Of a stretch of 64,000 nucleotides of DNA, positions 21,885 to 34,500 are shown piece after piece. Both the position numbers and the translations under genes were made by a program. Position 1 is the first letter of the stretch. Every line of letters starts with the position of its first letter. The stretch spans positions 1 to 64,000 of the forward strand of contig VCJN01003563.1 in assembly GCA_006384855.1 (NCBI GenBank), in the 5' to 3' direction. The notes below the pieces were generated by a model. The model was given only the letters and a program-made list of their open reading frames with translations, was not told the origin of the DNA and ran no database searches. This DNA comes from Tetraselmis striata. Lineage: Eukaryota > Chlorophyta > Chlorodendrophyceae > Chlorodendrales > Chlorodendraceae.

Positions 21885-22712
21885 GTGCATTACAAAAAGG
21901 CCAGTAATAAACCCATCGCTAAAGGCAGTATTGTATTTAAAAAAGATCAGCACTACAAGCCGCCGAAAAGCGGCCCGCGTCCCGCAGCACGAGGCCGCGC
22001 CGGTCGGGCCGGTCGTCAGGTCTACGGGGCGGGCACGGCGCGAAACGCCAAGCCCGCCGCGTGTACCGGAACCGGACGCCGGACGCCGTCGTTCGACCGT
22101 CGCCCGTCCGGACGCAGGGCTGTATATGTGAGTGACATGTGGCGGCTACCCCATACCGGTACTTTGTTGATTTGGTTGCACGTTGCTTTGTTGATTTTGT
22201 AGTACTACAGGGGACGTCTCGCTGAATCAGCAGTAAAAACGCGCTGCGGTACCGCGTTATTTTGGCGTATCAGACGAACATCAAGCGTGCCTGGCCTAGA
22301 ATACACGCGCGTCCATTCAGAGACAAGCCGTACTCATACCTGTACCGTGAAATCAAACGTCCGAATGCCGAACGTATAACGGTTCATCCACGAAGACGCC
22401 GCACCCGCGGACGGAGGAGGACATTCGTGACTTTTGCAATATGTTTCCGGTATAATTCACGATAATGTCGTCTCAGTCGCAGGATTTTTACAGACTGTGG
22501 TAAAAGCGCCTAGAAATCAAACGAGCAAACATCGAACGTATGACGGTTCATGCACGAAGACGCAGCACACAAGGAGGAGGTGGTGGAGGAGGAGGACGCC
22601 TCAAATTTCGTTATAAAAACGCGGTGCGACCGGTATTGATTCGCTCACACTGCGGGCGATTTCGGACCGCCTCCTCCGTTTTCTCCGCTCAACCCAAGAG
22701 GTAGGGGAACTG
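21885..22712. other. Repeat copy and gene-free spacer
   Basis: A minus-strand copy of the GC-stem repeat occupies about 21885-21990. The rest, to the LINE 3' end at 22713, has no recognisable coding sequence; 22380-22600 holds two similar strings (GTATAACGGTTCATCCACGA and GTATGACGGTTCATGCACGA) about 160 bp apart. Confidence 0.45.
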
Positions 22713-25700
22713 CTTACGTCAGTGCTTTCACATAATATGCGCACTACCGGTAAAAACAGAACTAAAAGCAATTATGAAAGGTTGCCAGGTTGGTTGATTT
22801 GGTTGAAACGAGAGATATCAGCCTGAAACCAAGGGGCAAGCATGAGGCCAGGGAGCCAAGAACCAAGGAAGAGCCAAGGGAACCACGAAGTTGCCAAGTT
22901 GCCAAGGAACCAAAGGGTCAAAGGAAACGTTGAAAGCCAAGGAACGACAAAAAAACCCGAAAGGGAAACATGACACCAATGAGACCACCGCCCAGGGTTA
23001 GGCCACCAGCCGTGACGAGTGCGCTTGCAGCCGATGACCCGGGTCATAGCAACACAGGCTGACGAGCGACGCGACGCATGCGCAAGAGCACCATCACGTG
23101 CCGCGCGCGCCGCCGCGAACCCGCCAAGAACGTTGTCAATATGTGCCATGTTGATGAGCAAGGAGAAACGGCGGCGCCACGCAGAAGAAAAAGCTGGCCG
23201 ACTTTCTGGCCGGTGTGCGTGTGGCCAGCTTTCGCGAGCTCCACCAAGAATGCCTTGGCGCGCAGGGCCAACGAGCCGAACTCGGAGACGGCGAAAGGAA
23301 CAAAGTGAAGCATGCCGGCGGCGTTTCGGACAGTCACCCTCGTCATACTTTTGGATTTTGTGGCGCTCTGCGGCCCGCAATGTAGTCGTTAGACCCGAGC
23401 TTGACACGCCGAGGATAGGGGCAATGCAGGGTGGTATCGACATTAACCGTGTTCCCGCGGATACCACTATACTCTCAGAGCCCAACATCGGCCGGCCGGC
23501 CGTCGCTGCCCTTCGGAAGAGAAACAAGCACCGACGGGTATGTGAGGATCTGGACACCCACGCCTGGGGCGGATTTAACGTCGTGGCAAACGTCGGAAAG
23601 GCCATGTGCCGCCCACTCGTGTGCGGCGTGATTGGAGTCGCCCCCAAAGCAACGTGTCACATTGAAAGCAATTCAAAAGATCCGAGTATGTCATATACTT
23701 GCAGGCAGCCGCATGTATATAGCCATATATAGCCGGTACATGGCCGCCTATATATATGGGCGGGAGAAGATCGCGACTGCTCGCCAACCGGCGCCGCCTG
23801 CAGCCGACCAGTCGGCGAGGCACCACGGCCAGCTCCCCAAGAGCTCCAGCCACCACCGACTACCCAGCTACAAGCGGCCCACGCCCTGGCCGCGGCAGCC
23901 CCTCAAGCCACGGAGATGGACGGCGACGACTCGCCACCGGCAATCGAGCAGCCGGCGACAAGCGTCGATCCAGCCCCGCACCGCAAGCCCTCTCCACCGG
24001 CCGCAACCCATGCCCCCACCGCGACAAGAGAGGCCTCGGAGGCCACCGCCCGCCTCGAGCAATCCTACACAACTAGTATACACCAGCCTATGCGTCCCGC
24101 TTGGCCAAGCTCGCGGCAGAGGCTCACCGTCCCCATCGCCCCCCCGCGCCGGACGAACCCCTTGCAGCTGAAGGTGGGCCGTCTACGGATACCTTCCGCC
24201 GGCAAGGCACCCAACCCCAAGCTGGATGCACGCCCGCGACTATCAGCGCCGCCACCCAAGAACTACGGACGTTTCTAGTCGATACGCCCGGATGCATGTT
24301 TTCGAATTTACCAGCACTTTCCCCGCAAGTATTGTAGACAGTGTATCGCCCGACCCGCGGGCTTGGTACCTGCACGAGACGGAGTCATCATGCCATTAAA
24401 AGCAGTATACCGTGCCAAAATAGTATTAGAGATGGAGGGCATTGTAGCCCCCACACACCAAGCTAGCCGGCTCAGCGGTACATAAATACTGAGCACCATG
24501 TAGCTTTTCCGGTTGGCTCCCCTCCCCCAGCACACCTCAGTAGCAGCAGGCGGGACGCCTCTAGCTGCCTTAGCGTGCATGCTGAGCTCTGGATGGGATG
24601 GGTCTAACTTAGGCAGGGACAGCATGGGATCGCTGTTGGCTTAGCTATAGCCCACTGGAAGGAGGAGGGACTAGGACACATAGGAGGATGGCCGGTAGCT
24701 TGAGCTGTGATAACACTTCGTGTTCCCCACTATGGTTAGAGATAGCATGTCCTACGAGCAACTCAGTATGAGCGAGTGGATGCAGCGGACTAGACGTTGT
24801 AACAAATTTCAATTTCAATTTCAATCCCCCCCCCCCCCCCCCCCGCGCCACATGGGCCTCTTTCTAGTCTCTTGGACTGACCGACGACCGTCCTGGTGGC
24901 CGGCTCGTTGTGTGGGTGGGCCATGTGGCAGGGATGGCATGGCACCACCGCCGGCGGCTGTGCCTTCCGCCTTTGTATTGTCCGTGGTGTATTCGGAATC
25001 CGAACGAAGGTACGGGTTACCGCGGGAAGCGGTGTGAAAACGCGGCGGCGTCTGCATCTTCGAGAAAGAACGTAGTAGTGTTGCCATACCCCTCAGAGCA
25101 ACCCAAGCCCCGAGGCGTGGAGCGGAGGTGGTGGCCGAAACAGCGGCCGCAAATTTGCAACAAATAAACGAGTAGCGGTGTGGGAGTGGAAGTGGTCGGC
25201 CAAACCGATAAGCCGGGAGCCAAATTGGTGAAATTTTTCTACCGTTTTGTCCCACAGGTCCCGGGCGAAAGTAGCCGAGCCCACAGGGGCACCAAGCATC
25301 TTAATTCCGGACGAGTTCCAACGCATTGCGCTCTGCCTACGTGAGCTTATCTAGGGGTACCAAGGTAGCGGAGGAAAGGAAGTGGGCGACGCCAGCATGG
25401 ACCTCCGCATTTGCGATGGCCTCGGCGATGCCACGGAGGTGGGAGCGCGAGCTGAGGGCAGCAAGAGCCTCAAAGCCGATGCCGTCGAGGAATATGGGGC
25501 GGAACCATTGGGGTTGCTGGACAACACGTCGCAAACGTCCACCGAGGCCTCAGAAAAAGTGGGGCGGTTCAACGAGAACGGATCCGGGAGCGCGCAAGAA
25601 AAAACATGGTCCGGGGTCTGGGGATGCAACCGGAGGAGCTCGTCGTGAAGCCGCGGGCCAGCGGGCGCGAGCGGGACTGACTGAAGGGCGGCAGCTCCGC

Positions 25701-26190
25701 GGTTGTACTCGCCCACCGCAGCCAAGGCCGAAGCCCGAATAGCTTGGCGTTTGGTAACCGGCGGCGGGTCTCTACAAGTGGCCGGCACCGGAGCCATGTA
25801 GTCATGAGGAGTAGCCCGGACAGAGGCATGCGTGCGCGCGAGGGCGACCAACGTGTCTTGGTCACCACGCTCCCAATGCGACAGACGACGGTTGTCGCGG
25901 TAGTCCGCCACTTGGTCGGGGGGTAAAGACCCCGGCGGGGAGTCAGCCATGGGCCGCAATATCAACCGGAAGAACAAGAGGTAGGCACTCCTCGCATCAT
26001 GCTGGGCAACCTCCGATTGGCTCGCGCGGCCCTTGAACGAGGGAGCGTAGGTAGGGTGTGGGGGGGGGGGGGGGGGGGGGCGGGGGGGGGGGGGGGGGCG
26101 GGGTCGGTCCGCGAGATGACGCCATGCGGGTGACGGGCAGGCGCAAGGCGCGGCTGCCGGTCGGTGGGGTGGATCTCGGCTGTTTAGCAA
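22713..26190 (-). mobile_element. Decayed LINE-like retroelement with C-terminal nuclease-like domain
   Basis: Minus-strand fragments lie in the right order: an N-terminal RT region (26190-25535: KRQAIRASALAAVGEYNRGA, then SSNPNGSAPYSS), fingers (25534-25337: GIAEAIANAEVHAGVAHFL and ATLVPLDKL), thumb (25326-25170: GIKMLGAPVGSATFARDLWD) and the C-terminus (23660-23040: RPADV, TVNVDTT, FVPFAVSEFGSLA, FLVELAKAG). The RPAD-x(n)-D pattern resembles restriction-like endonuclease domains of some LINEs (inference). A 3' UTR rich in CCAAGG-type repeats ends near 22713. Several frame changes show it is dead. A ~1-kb stretch (about 23.75-24.85 kb) between thumb and C-terminus is not recognisable as this element and may be a separate insertion. 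Confidence 0.75.
23916..24337 (+). other. Possible ORF1/Gag-like fragment on the opposite strand
   Basis: An open frame from ATG 23916 encodes a Pro/Ala/Thr-rich peptide (MDGDDSPPAIEQPATSVDPA), continued in a neighbouring frame as LAKLAAEAHRPHRPPAPDEP and FLVDTPGCMFSNLPALSP. Proline-rich N-termini of this type occur in retroelement ORF1/Gag proteins, but there is no diagnostic motif. It may be an insertion into the minus-strand LINE. Confidence 0.3.
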
Positions 26191-27223
26191 GTTGTAAATT
26201 GCAATACTAGTCCGACTACATGCATATGACCCGCTCAGTGGGGGGCGCGGGCTGAGCTGGGGCGGGGAGGAGAGGTGCGCCGTGGAATCGAGCTGGTCGT
26301 GGCAGACTACCAGCGACGAGGGTCGGAGCCGCGACTCGCCAAGTTCCCGTCAACACAAGCCTAGCTATCCGGTATAGCTAGGCGACGGGATTGGTAGACG
26401 AGGACGATGGGGGAATGAGAGGGGGAGGGGGGGAGGCGGTTACGCAACCTCCCCTGCGCCGGGGTGAAGATGTGGGGATGGCATCGTCTCGTCGGATTGC
26501 GCTTGGCGCCACCTCGACGACACGCCGACGCTGCATGATGACGGGGTGCGCACGGCGCGCCCGTGCGAAGTGAAGCGCGATGCATGTTCTTGGTCGCCGT
26601 TTCTCCCGCGGGAAAAATACTTTTGAAGCGGGAGAAATGTTGTAGGCCCCTATAGGTATTTTCCCAGTCTTGCTGCGACCTTTTCTCGTGGGAGAAGTAG
26701 CGATTTCTCCCCTTGTCCATTTACTCTCCGTTATTCGAACATGGGTAGAAGCAGGCAAGCAGCTCGTACCGGAGAAATACGGCCACTATTTCTGCTTTCT
26801 CCCTTACTAAATTCGAAATCGCGTCTTCATTAATTATGACGTTGGCAATAATATCTCAAGCCTTGAAGCGGTGTTACTAACCAAGCAGAACCAGGGTTGT
26901 GCCGAACTCAATTAAGTTCGGGGTAGTTCGAGAGTTCGGCCAAAACCGAACTGAGCTGCATAAACTCAGTTTGGACTGAATCGCCTCATAAATCGCCCGA
27001 ACCATGGGTCTCCGACCTACACCGTAACTCAACATATATGACCCCAACGAGTTAGCGCAAGGTCCGTACATGGAGATAAGGTGTTCTACGGTGAGAAACT
27101 TGTTGAGCACGCCCTTTAGCCCCTCCTGATAAGGTGCACCAGCCGCCATCCAGTTGTTCATCACCACACAACACTTCCACATTCCAACACCCAAACCTAC
27201 ACCAAGTCCATTGTTAGCATGAT
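26191..27223. other. Spacer with a hairpin, no gene
   Basis: Inverted sequences TCCCGTC (26345-26351) and GACGGGA (26384-26390) enclose a perfect 10-bp stem GCCTAGCTAT/ATAGCTAGGC (26359-26368, 26374-26383). Further on, several TTTCTCCC/GGGAGAAA strings occur at about 26600-26810. No coding sequence was recognised. Confidence 0.5.
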
Positions 27224-30200
27224 ATGGAGTCGCCGCCCATCAGTACTCATCATGAACGCGGTGACGAGGTATTAATGGACGACGTCGTCGAGTCGAAGGT
27301 CGAGAAGGACTCCGTCATGGAGGAGGATCTACATGCCGCTAGCGACTACGATGCCGGCACGCAAGCAACTGCCGGCGTTACTCCCCATGCAATGCGGCGG
27401 CGCCCCCCCTCGCGTGCCCGATCAAGCTACCCGAACCCGAACCCCAACAACCGATGATTCGAACAACCAACAACATACTATATCGGCGGCCGACGCTCCC
27501 ACTGGCGGCAATGCATTCGAATACCGCGTCGATATGGCACAGCGCAGCAACTGGCAAGATAATTGGGGAATGGCATGGAAACGGAAAGTCGAGTCGGGCT
27601 TCTTTGTCCCACGTGAACTAGCGCCGGAGGGCAAGCATGACTGTACTCACAAGGCTGGGGACCCTGCCCTTTCCTTTCCCTCCCATGCCCGCCCACCTGT
27701 GCGTTGCGACGCTTAATGTGAATGGGTTGTCTTCTAAGGTGGAGGATGTTGGCACGCTGCTAATCGTGCGATCTGTAGATGTTCTGCTCGTTCAGGAGAC
27801 CACGGTTAGGGCGACCGATATGCGAGTGCGTTTTAATGGGTACTCTGACTACTATTCGTTCGGTCACCGCGTTGCACCGGAACGTGGGTTTTGTGTGTTC
27901 GTCCGTTTGCCGTATACCGGGCGCGGGCATTCGGCGCGCCCCACCCATGTTGGACCTGTGTCCGGGTGGGGGAGGTTGCCGTGACTCCGCGACCACTATA
28001 TTTATCTCGGCCTATTTGCCCACCGGCTCACAGGGAGAACCGTATCGGGACCGCCTGCGCGAAGACTTGGCGCGGCTTCGTACGAGTTATCCGAGGGATA
28101 TGATCGTGGTGGTGGGGAAGGGGGGGGGGGGGGTTGGAACATGGATGAAAGGGAATTGACGGCTTACTCACGCGTTGGCGGTGCCTTCCCGGCGGTAAGC
28201 CCATGTGGCCGCGGGATGCATCGGCGCGCGAAGGAGGTACTTGTCGGAGCGGCAGCTGCCGCGTTCTCGACCACTTCATCGCATAGCCTCCCACCATAGC
28301 CCCCACCCCCCTTTCTCGCCCTCGGCATGGGTGAACTACTCTTGGGACACCTCCAATCACTTCCATGCCCTATCTTTTTTCCGCGTGGGTGCCATCCGTG
28401 AGGATACCTGTCCACCTCCCCTGCATGAACGCATGTCCGCAAGGTCCATTCCCAAACCGGCCAACGGTGACTCTCCCTCTAAATGGCCGAAGCCGTTCCG
28501 CGATTTTGTCACCGCTAATCCGTTCGCGGTGCTCACCCCTCTAGATGACGCACATGTAGACGGCGGGCCCTCGGGAGGGGGGGGGGGGGGGGGGTCCCTA
28601 GATACCGGCGCCGACCACTGCATCCAAGCAATATGGTCGGCGGCGCGTGGGGTAGGGGTTGTTACCAAGCCCAGGCGTCGTTGCCTATCTAGGGCCGCCG
28701 CTGCAACCGTCTATCCTAGGTGCGATTAATCGTCGGCGCATGGCCTTTATTAATGGCGTGCCGGGGGACTAGGGGCCCTCGGGATGCCGCCCTAGCGTCG
28801 GCACATTATGCTGCTGCACGGCATAGGGCCCGGACACTAGTACGCAATAACCGCCGCCGCCAGAGTAGGAAGCATGCCGTGCAAAAAGCGGTTCAGGATT
28901 TTAAGAAAGGTGGTGGGAGACGGAGGTTCTGGAAGTGGGCGCGGTCTCTCCGTAAGGGGCAAGGTTCATTCGAGGGCGCGAAGGACCAGCCAATACGCGA
29001 TCCAGTATCGGGGTTACCTCATACCGAGCCGGACGAAATCAATGCGTGCTGGGCGCGGCACTATCGGGAGCTGCATCGTGACCCCCACCCCCTAGCACAA
29101 CGGGTTGCGATATGCCGTGCGGCGTGGGAACACCGCCACGGTACATCGCCACCCATTGCCCCCGCACTAAACGGCATTAATGGGCATATAACATGAGAGG
29201 AACTAGTCAAGGCTCTTAGTAGGCGTTTAAAAAATAATTAGGCCCAGGGACAGGATGGGATTACTGCGGAGGCTTTAAAATTGGCGATATACGCCCCAAA
29301 TAGCCATTTTGGAAGGTATTGCTGGCCTTAACGGGATATGGACTAAAAACTAAATCCCCCAGCAGTGGCGTAGCTCGGCCATAGTATCGGTGCCCAAGAA
29401 AGGCGACGCGGCCGTTATAGACTATCATAGGGGTATTTCGACTATGGGTGCCGCTATGAAACTCCTTATGACCGTCATTACCCAACGCTTGCACGACGTC
29501 TGCCAAGCTAGAGGGATAATCCGCCGTTGGCAAGCGGGTTTTATGCGGAATGAGGAGGGCCGCCCCATGCAAATCACCAGCTTGTTCGATATCGCGGCTC
29601 GTCGCCAAGCGGCAGGTCTACCCACGTACGCAGGTTTTTTGACTTCAGGAAGGCATATGACACCGTACCTCACGAGCTTTTAATTCTAAAACTACAAGCC
29701 ATAGGAGTCACGGGTCATATGCTTACCTTCATTAAAACTTTATACATGGATAGTATGGTGATGCGGGTCAAGACATGGGTGGCCCCGGGAACACTATCAG
29801 ACCACATACCCATAGAGCGTGGCCTCCGACAGGGATGCCCCGCTTCCCCCATCCTATTTAAACATATTCATTAACGATATATTCGATGGGGTTGATAAAC
29901 ATCTAGGGTGTGATGTACTAGGGTGCACCGACACATTAGCGGCAAGGCAACCACTAACTAAGGGTGCCCGGTCAGTTATGCGCGGAGGGCGATGTTGGTA
30001 TCACAGGCTTGTTCGATAACCTGCACGCCATGTTCGCCCACTTCTCGCAATAGGCGGAGGACCATTTTATGGGGTTTGGGGTACTTAAGTGTGGGCTGAT
30101 GGCATTAGGACCGACTCCGACGAGACCGCGTTACGCGAACAAGCTGCCCGATGGCAGCTTGGTGGGGGGGGGGGGGGGGGGACGGGTACCGGTTGAATGT

Positions 30201-30702
30201 GGATGAATATAGGTATTTGGGTACGGTCATTAAGTCGGATTTATGTGTGCAATACATAGTATACGACCGGGTTAAGAAGGGTAAACGCGCCATTGAGGCG
30301 CTCGATTCGGTATTAGTCGGTGGACGGAGCATAATTTCTATTTATGTGCGTGTGTCTGTCTTTAAAACATGTGTACTGCCGGTTTTAACTTACGGGTGTG
30401 AAGTATGGGCCATGGATAGAACTAGCGGCGCAAATAAATTACAAACCGTACTCAATAAGTGCTCGCGGTGCCTCATTGGGGTGGGTTAAAATTCCCCTGG
30501 GGTGGCCACTGCACCGATGATGCGGGAACTGGATATTGCGCCCATAGAGGCTACGCCCGCTGCGGCACGGGCTCGAGCGTTCCTTAAAGCATCCGACTTA
30601 TTGAATACATGTATAACCCATTTAGTAGATCAGCCAAGTCGGGCGCGCCCTAACACGTGGACGTCGGGGGCTGTGCGGTGGTCAGATCGACTAGATAGAT
30701 AG
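27224..30702 (+). mobile_element. Decayed APE/RT LINE retrotransposon
   Basis: Order on the plus strand: an acidic N-terminal ORF (27224-27716); an APE-type endonuclease start (27683 on: LCVATLNVNGLSSKVEDVG, LLVQETTV; then IFISAYLPTG and MIVVVG); an RT N-terminal region (28720-29196: RRRFWKWARSLRKG, DEINACWARHYRELHRD); and the RT core (29380-29870: SVPKKGD, DFRKAYDTVPHELL after a frame change, IERGLRQGCPASPILF, then NIFINDIFDG after another). A C-terminal segment (30181-30702) has YRYLGTVIKSDL and VLPVLTYGCEVWAMD. The catalytic YADD box is not visible where expected (about 29920), and three G runs interrupt the coding sequence. The element cannot be active. Confidence 0.85.
29390..29870 (+). 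pseudogene. Reverse transcriptase core fragment of the LINE
   Basis: PKKGDAAVIDYHRGISTMGA corresponds to RT fingers; KAYDTVPHE (motif A, with the first catalytic Asp) is reached by one frame change near 29640; RQGCPASPILF is the conserved motif B region; a second change near 29860 leads to NIFINDIF. The second catalytic pair (YADD) is lost. Confidence 0.85.
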
Positions 30703-31572
30703 GGCGAACGTAGGGCTAGCTGAGGGGGCGCACCTTCCATTTGAGTGGAGGTCACTAGCCGCGCGCGATGTCGATAAACTATAGTAAATAAGGCAACGGT
30801 GTGGGCGCGTTAGGAATCGTCGGCATCGTTAGCAAGCAATAAAACCTTGGGTACATATGTCCATGCGTCTTATGCGTCAAACCCGTTGCCACAGTACGGT
30901 GTGGGTGTCCCCGCGGGCGTTGTGGCCGGGCTGCACATTATGAGTCATATCGGCCGGACAGGAACCCCGTGTTAGAATTACCGGGATGCAGGATACCAGG
31001 CAGGATAATGTACCGCTAAAATCAAAGTACCGCTAGGATTATAATTACATGAGCGCTGCAAAATGCGATCTATTTATCATGAATTATCACCCGAAAAGGC
31101 AATAGGAAACGTCCGCCAGGATTATACTACCGGGTACCCTGTGACCTGTGGTAGCATTGTACCGGGTTCAGGGCGACGGCAACTCACCTTTCCGTCGCAC
31201 ACGAGCCACCGCCTCATCAGCATCACGGGAGTGGCAGCCACGAGCCGGCAGCAGATCGGCAGCTTGTTCGCAGCGACAATCTTTGAGCCTTCCGCCAGCC
31301 GGTGTAGGAGTGAGACCACCAAGCGCCAGCGAGTGAGGGTAGGGTTCGCTCGAGCTGGCGGGGCGGGCTGGCCGGAATAGGGCTTGCCTGGGCGAAAAGC
31401 CATTTATTATTATATATAACGAGCATTCATAACGGTCTCCGGCGAGCGCCAACTACCAAGCCGTGCCATCTCCCGACAGGCCCAGCGGCGCAGCGGGCAC
31501 ACCGGCTCCTGCGAATTTCAGGGAACTGCCGGAAGCTGGGCCACCCAACCCTAAGCGAAAGCTTCCGCTGCG
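30703..31572. other. LINE tail and spacer upstream of the kinesin gene
   Basis: No coding sequence was recognised. The boundary of the LINE 3' end is unclear (somewhere 30.7-31.0 kb). The kinesin promoter should lie here, but I saw no distinct element. Confidence 0.4.
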
Positions 31573-34500
31573 ATGGTGAAGGCCGGGCCTGATACCGGCG
31601 CGGCGCGGAGCTATTTTTCGCTGCTGAGCCAGCAGGCGGCCCCCGCGAGCGGCTTCCAACCGCCGTCGCGCTCCAACAGCAGCAGCGGCAGCGGGTTCAA
31701 CTTGCTGGCGGACAGCCCGCGCAGCGGCGGGGGCGTCAGCAGCTCTCAGATCGGCGCCGAATCTGGCCGTCGCGGGGCGCGCATGGTCCCGTCGGGTGTG
31801 ACCCCCCCCCCCCCCCCCCCCCCCCCCCCGCCAAAGCCGCCGCCGCGTCGTGAAGTCGCGATAGCAGTATATTATGTTTTAACCCCGAGTGCGTGGGTCG
31901 CTCGAAGCCGGGCGTCGTGCACGCTTGTTGTTTTACTTACTCACAGTAACAAAGCGCTGACCTACAGTTGCGCGGAGCTGCCCTTGTGCACTGTTGATCG
32001 GATTTCATACGGATGGAACGGAGCCTTGGTTGCTGCTGAGCATTATTATCTTCATCGGCGGGAAGTCAAGTGAGCACAGATGCGTGCAATAGACTGGTCG
32101 CGCGAACCGGGGCGTCTTGCGTCAGGCGCACGACGGTGGTTGTGGCGTGCCAGCGTCCAGGACCGAGGGCGGGTTAGTGCCGGCGAAGCCGTTCTGGGAA
32201 TCAGCACTTTCTCAGTGTGCGCATCGCGTATCGTATCCCTGTAGCTCGGCCCGGTCTGCCAACTTTAGTTCGTTGTGTTTTAAAAGCTTGTGTTACGGGT
32301 TGCATATATGTGCCTGTGGGCCCAGCGGTAGCGGAAAACAGAATGTGCTTTTAGACTTCACAGGGCCTTGCCACTTCAGAATGTGTTCTAGACGTGTGCG
32401 AAACCTCTATGGAAGGTGGTCGCCCGGAACGAACAATGTTAGTGGCGCTGAACATGCTTGGTGCGGGCTGCTACATCAGGCGAGCGCGTACGCGTTGTGC
32501 TCCGGATCCGGCCAACAATCAAAGCGACTGAGACCCCAGGCTGCCTGGAGGTTCTGCCAGGAGGCCGAGGGGTCAAGCTTTATCGACAGTAAGCCCCTGC
32601 TACCTGCAATTCAAAGCCCATAACGGCTTGGCTTCAGTGCCATGGTGTGAACCGAAGCTGTCTTGATGCAGTTGTGCGATATCATTAATAATATGCTGAG
32701 CCACCAAATCCATTGAATGATGTGCAGCCTGCCCCCTCTGATTACTTTCCATGGTAGCACCCGCCGGCCAACTGACAGCCTGCCACCTGGTGTGGTGCCT
32801 CAGCAACGCAGTCGTCCCCGAGACGGTGTACAACTTTGACAAGGTGCTGGGGCCGCAATCCGTCCAAGCAGACGTGTACGAGGCGGCGGTGGCGCCCGTG
32901 ATTGCTGATGTCATGAACGGATACAACGGCACCATCATGGCGTACGGACAGACGGGCGCTGGCAAGACCCACACGCTGTCCAGCATCGAGCCAAACAACA
33001 TTGGCATGATGCCTCGCGCTGCGGCAGAGATCTTCGTGCAGGCCAACAACGACCCGAGCCACGAGTACATGGTGCTGATGTCGTACGTGCAGATCTATAT
33101 GGAACTCATTCAAGACCTGCTACGCCCAGAGAGCGAGAACCTGGTAAGGGCCCATTGGCAAGCGCGTGAACACAACTCTCTGCCCCCCCCCCCCCCCCCC
33201 CTGCGTCTGTCTCACACACACACACACACATACACACACACAGAACAATAACATGTGCTCAACACATGTGAAAACGGTGTCTTCTTTCCAGTGTGATTGG
33301 GGCATCTCGGGCCTTTGCAGCTTGTGATGTGGATTGTGTCGTTCTTAGAGCCACCCCCTAGAAAGTTAAAATGGGGTACTCCCCGTATAGGTAACTCAAA
33401 ACCCCAGCGCGTATAACTGAACTTAACGGCATTGTGCGCCACGGTCATGGCACGCAGTCCATCCGCGAGAACGAAGGGGGCGTGTTCATTAGCGGCGTGC
33501 AGGAGGTACAGGTCAAGAAGATGGAGGATTGCCTGCAGCTGCTACAGCTCGGGGAGCGCAACCGCGCCTTTGCGTTCACGCAGCTCAATGCGCACTCAAG
33601 CCGCAGCCATGCCATCGTCATGCTGACTGTCATCAAGCGCACCCGTGCCTCCACTGCCCCCAAGGGAGACGGCAAGGTGTGCTGATATCTTACTTGACCG
33701 GCGCCCAGCCTGGCTGACCACCGTTCCGCTTCCGAGCTGGGATGTGTCATATTCGTAGATGCAGTGGAGGCCACAATGTTCTGGGCTGTGGAATGCCGAC
33801 TAGACGCAGGCCAGCTTGGCTTAATATTCATCAGGAATACAAGTGTGGCACGGCGTCAGGCAGAATGGAAACTAATCCTTGGTTACCGATGCGCAGGTGA
33901 AGGTGGGTAAGCTGTTTATTGTCGACCTGGCCGGCAGTGAGCGACTGAAGAAGTCGCGCAGCGAGGGGCAGCGCCAGCGTGAGGCCAAGTCCATCAACCT
34001 CTCCCTCACGAAGCTGGGCATGTGCATCAACGCACGCGCCGACCCCACGTCGGCGCACGTGCCGTTCCGAGACTCCAAACTCACCCGGCTTCTGCAGGTT
34101 ATCTCCCCCCAGCCACAGGAGATGCAATCACACGCCCGCACCAAAGGTGTCGATACTTGTCGCCTGAGGAGATATTTGGCATACTCTGCTAAAGCGCGGT
34201 GCTGCAACGGCTGCAGGAGTCCCTGGGGGGCAATGCGAAGACCAGCCTGGTGCTTGCAGTTGCGGATGTGCGCGAGCACGCAGAGGAGACGCAGCAGTCG
34301 ATGCAGTTTGGCTCGCGCGCGATGTGCGTGAAGACGCACCCCGTGATCAACGAGCACATGGAGTTCAGGTTCGTGGCCCCAGCACCCCGTCCGGCGAATC
34401 AGTTGGGACGACTTGGGCTGCGAGAATAAGACACCTGTCAACAATCCCGGAAACCCCCTCACACTCCTAAACCCTAAACAGTACATGGCAGACCTGGTTA

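Noticed and set aside
22772-23647. A single 291-codon minus-strand gene
   Set aside because: It mixes LINE C-terminal coding sequence and 3' UTR in one chance frame; the second LINE copy at 49.5 kb shows which part was coding.
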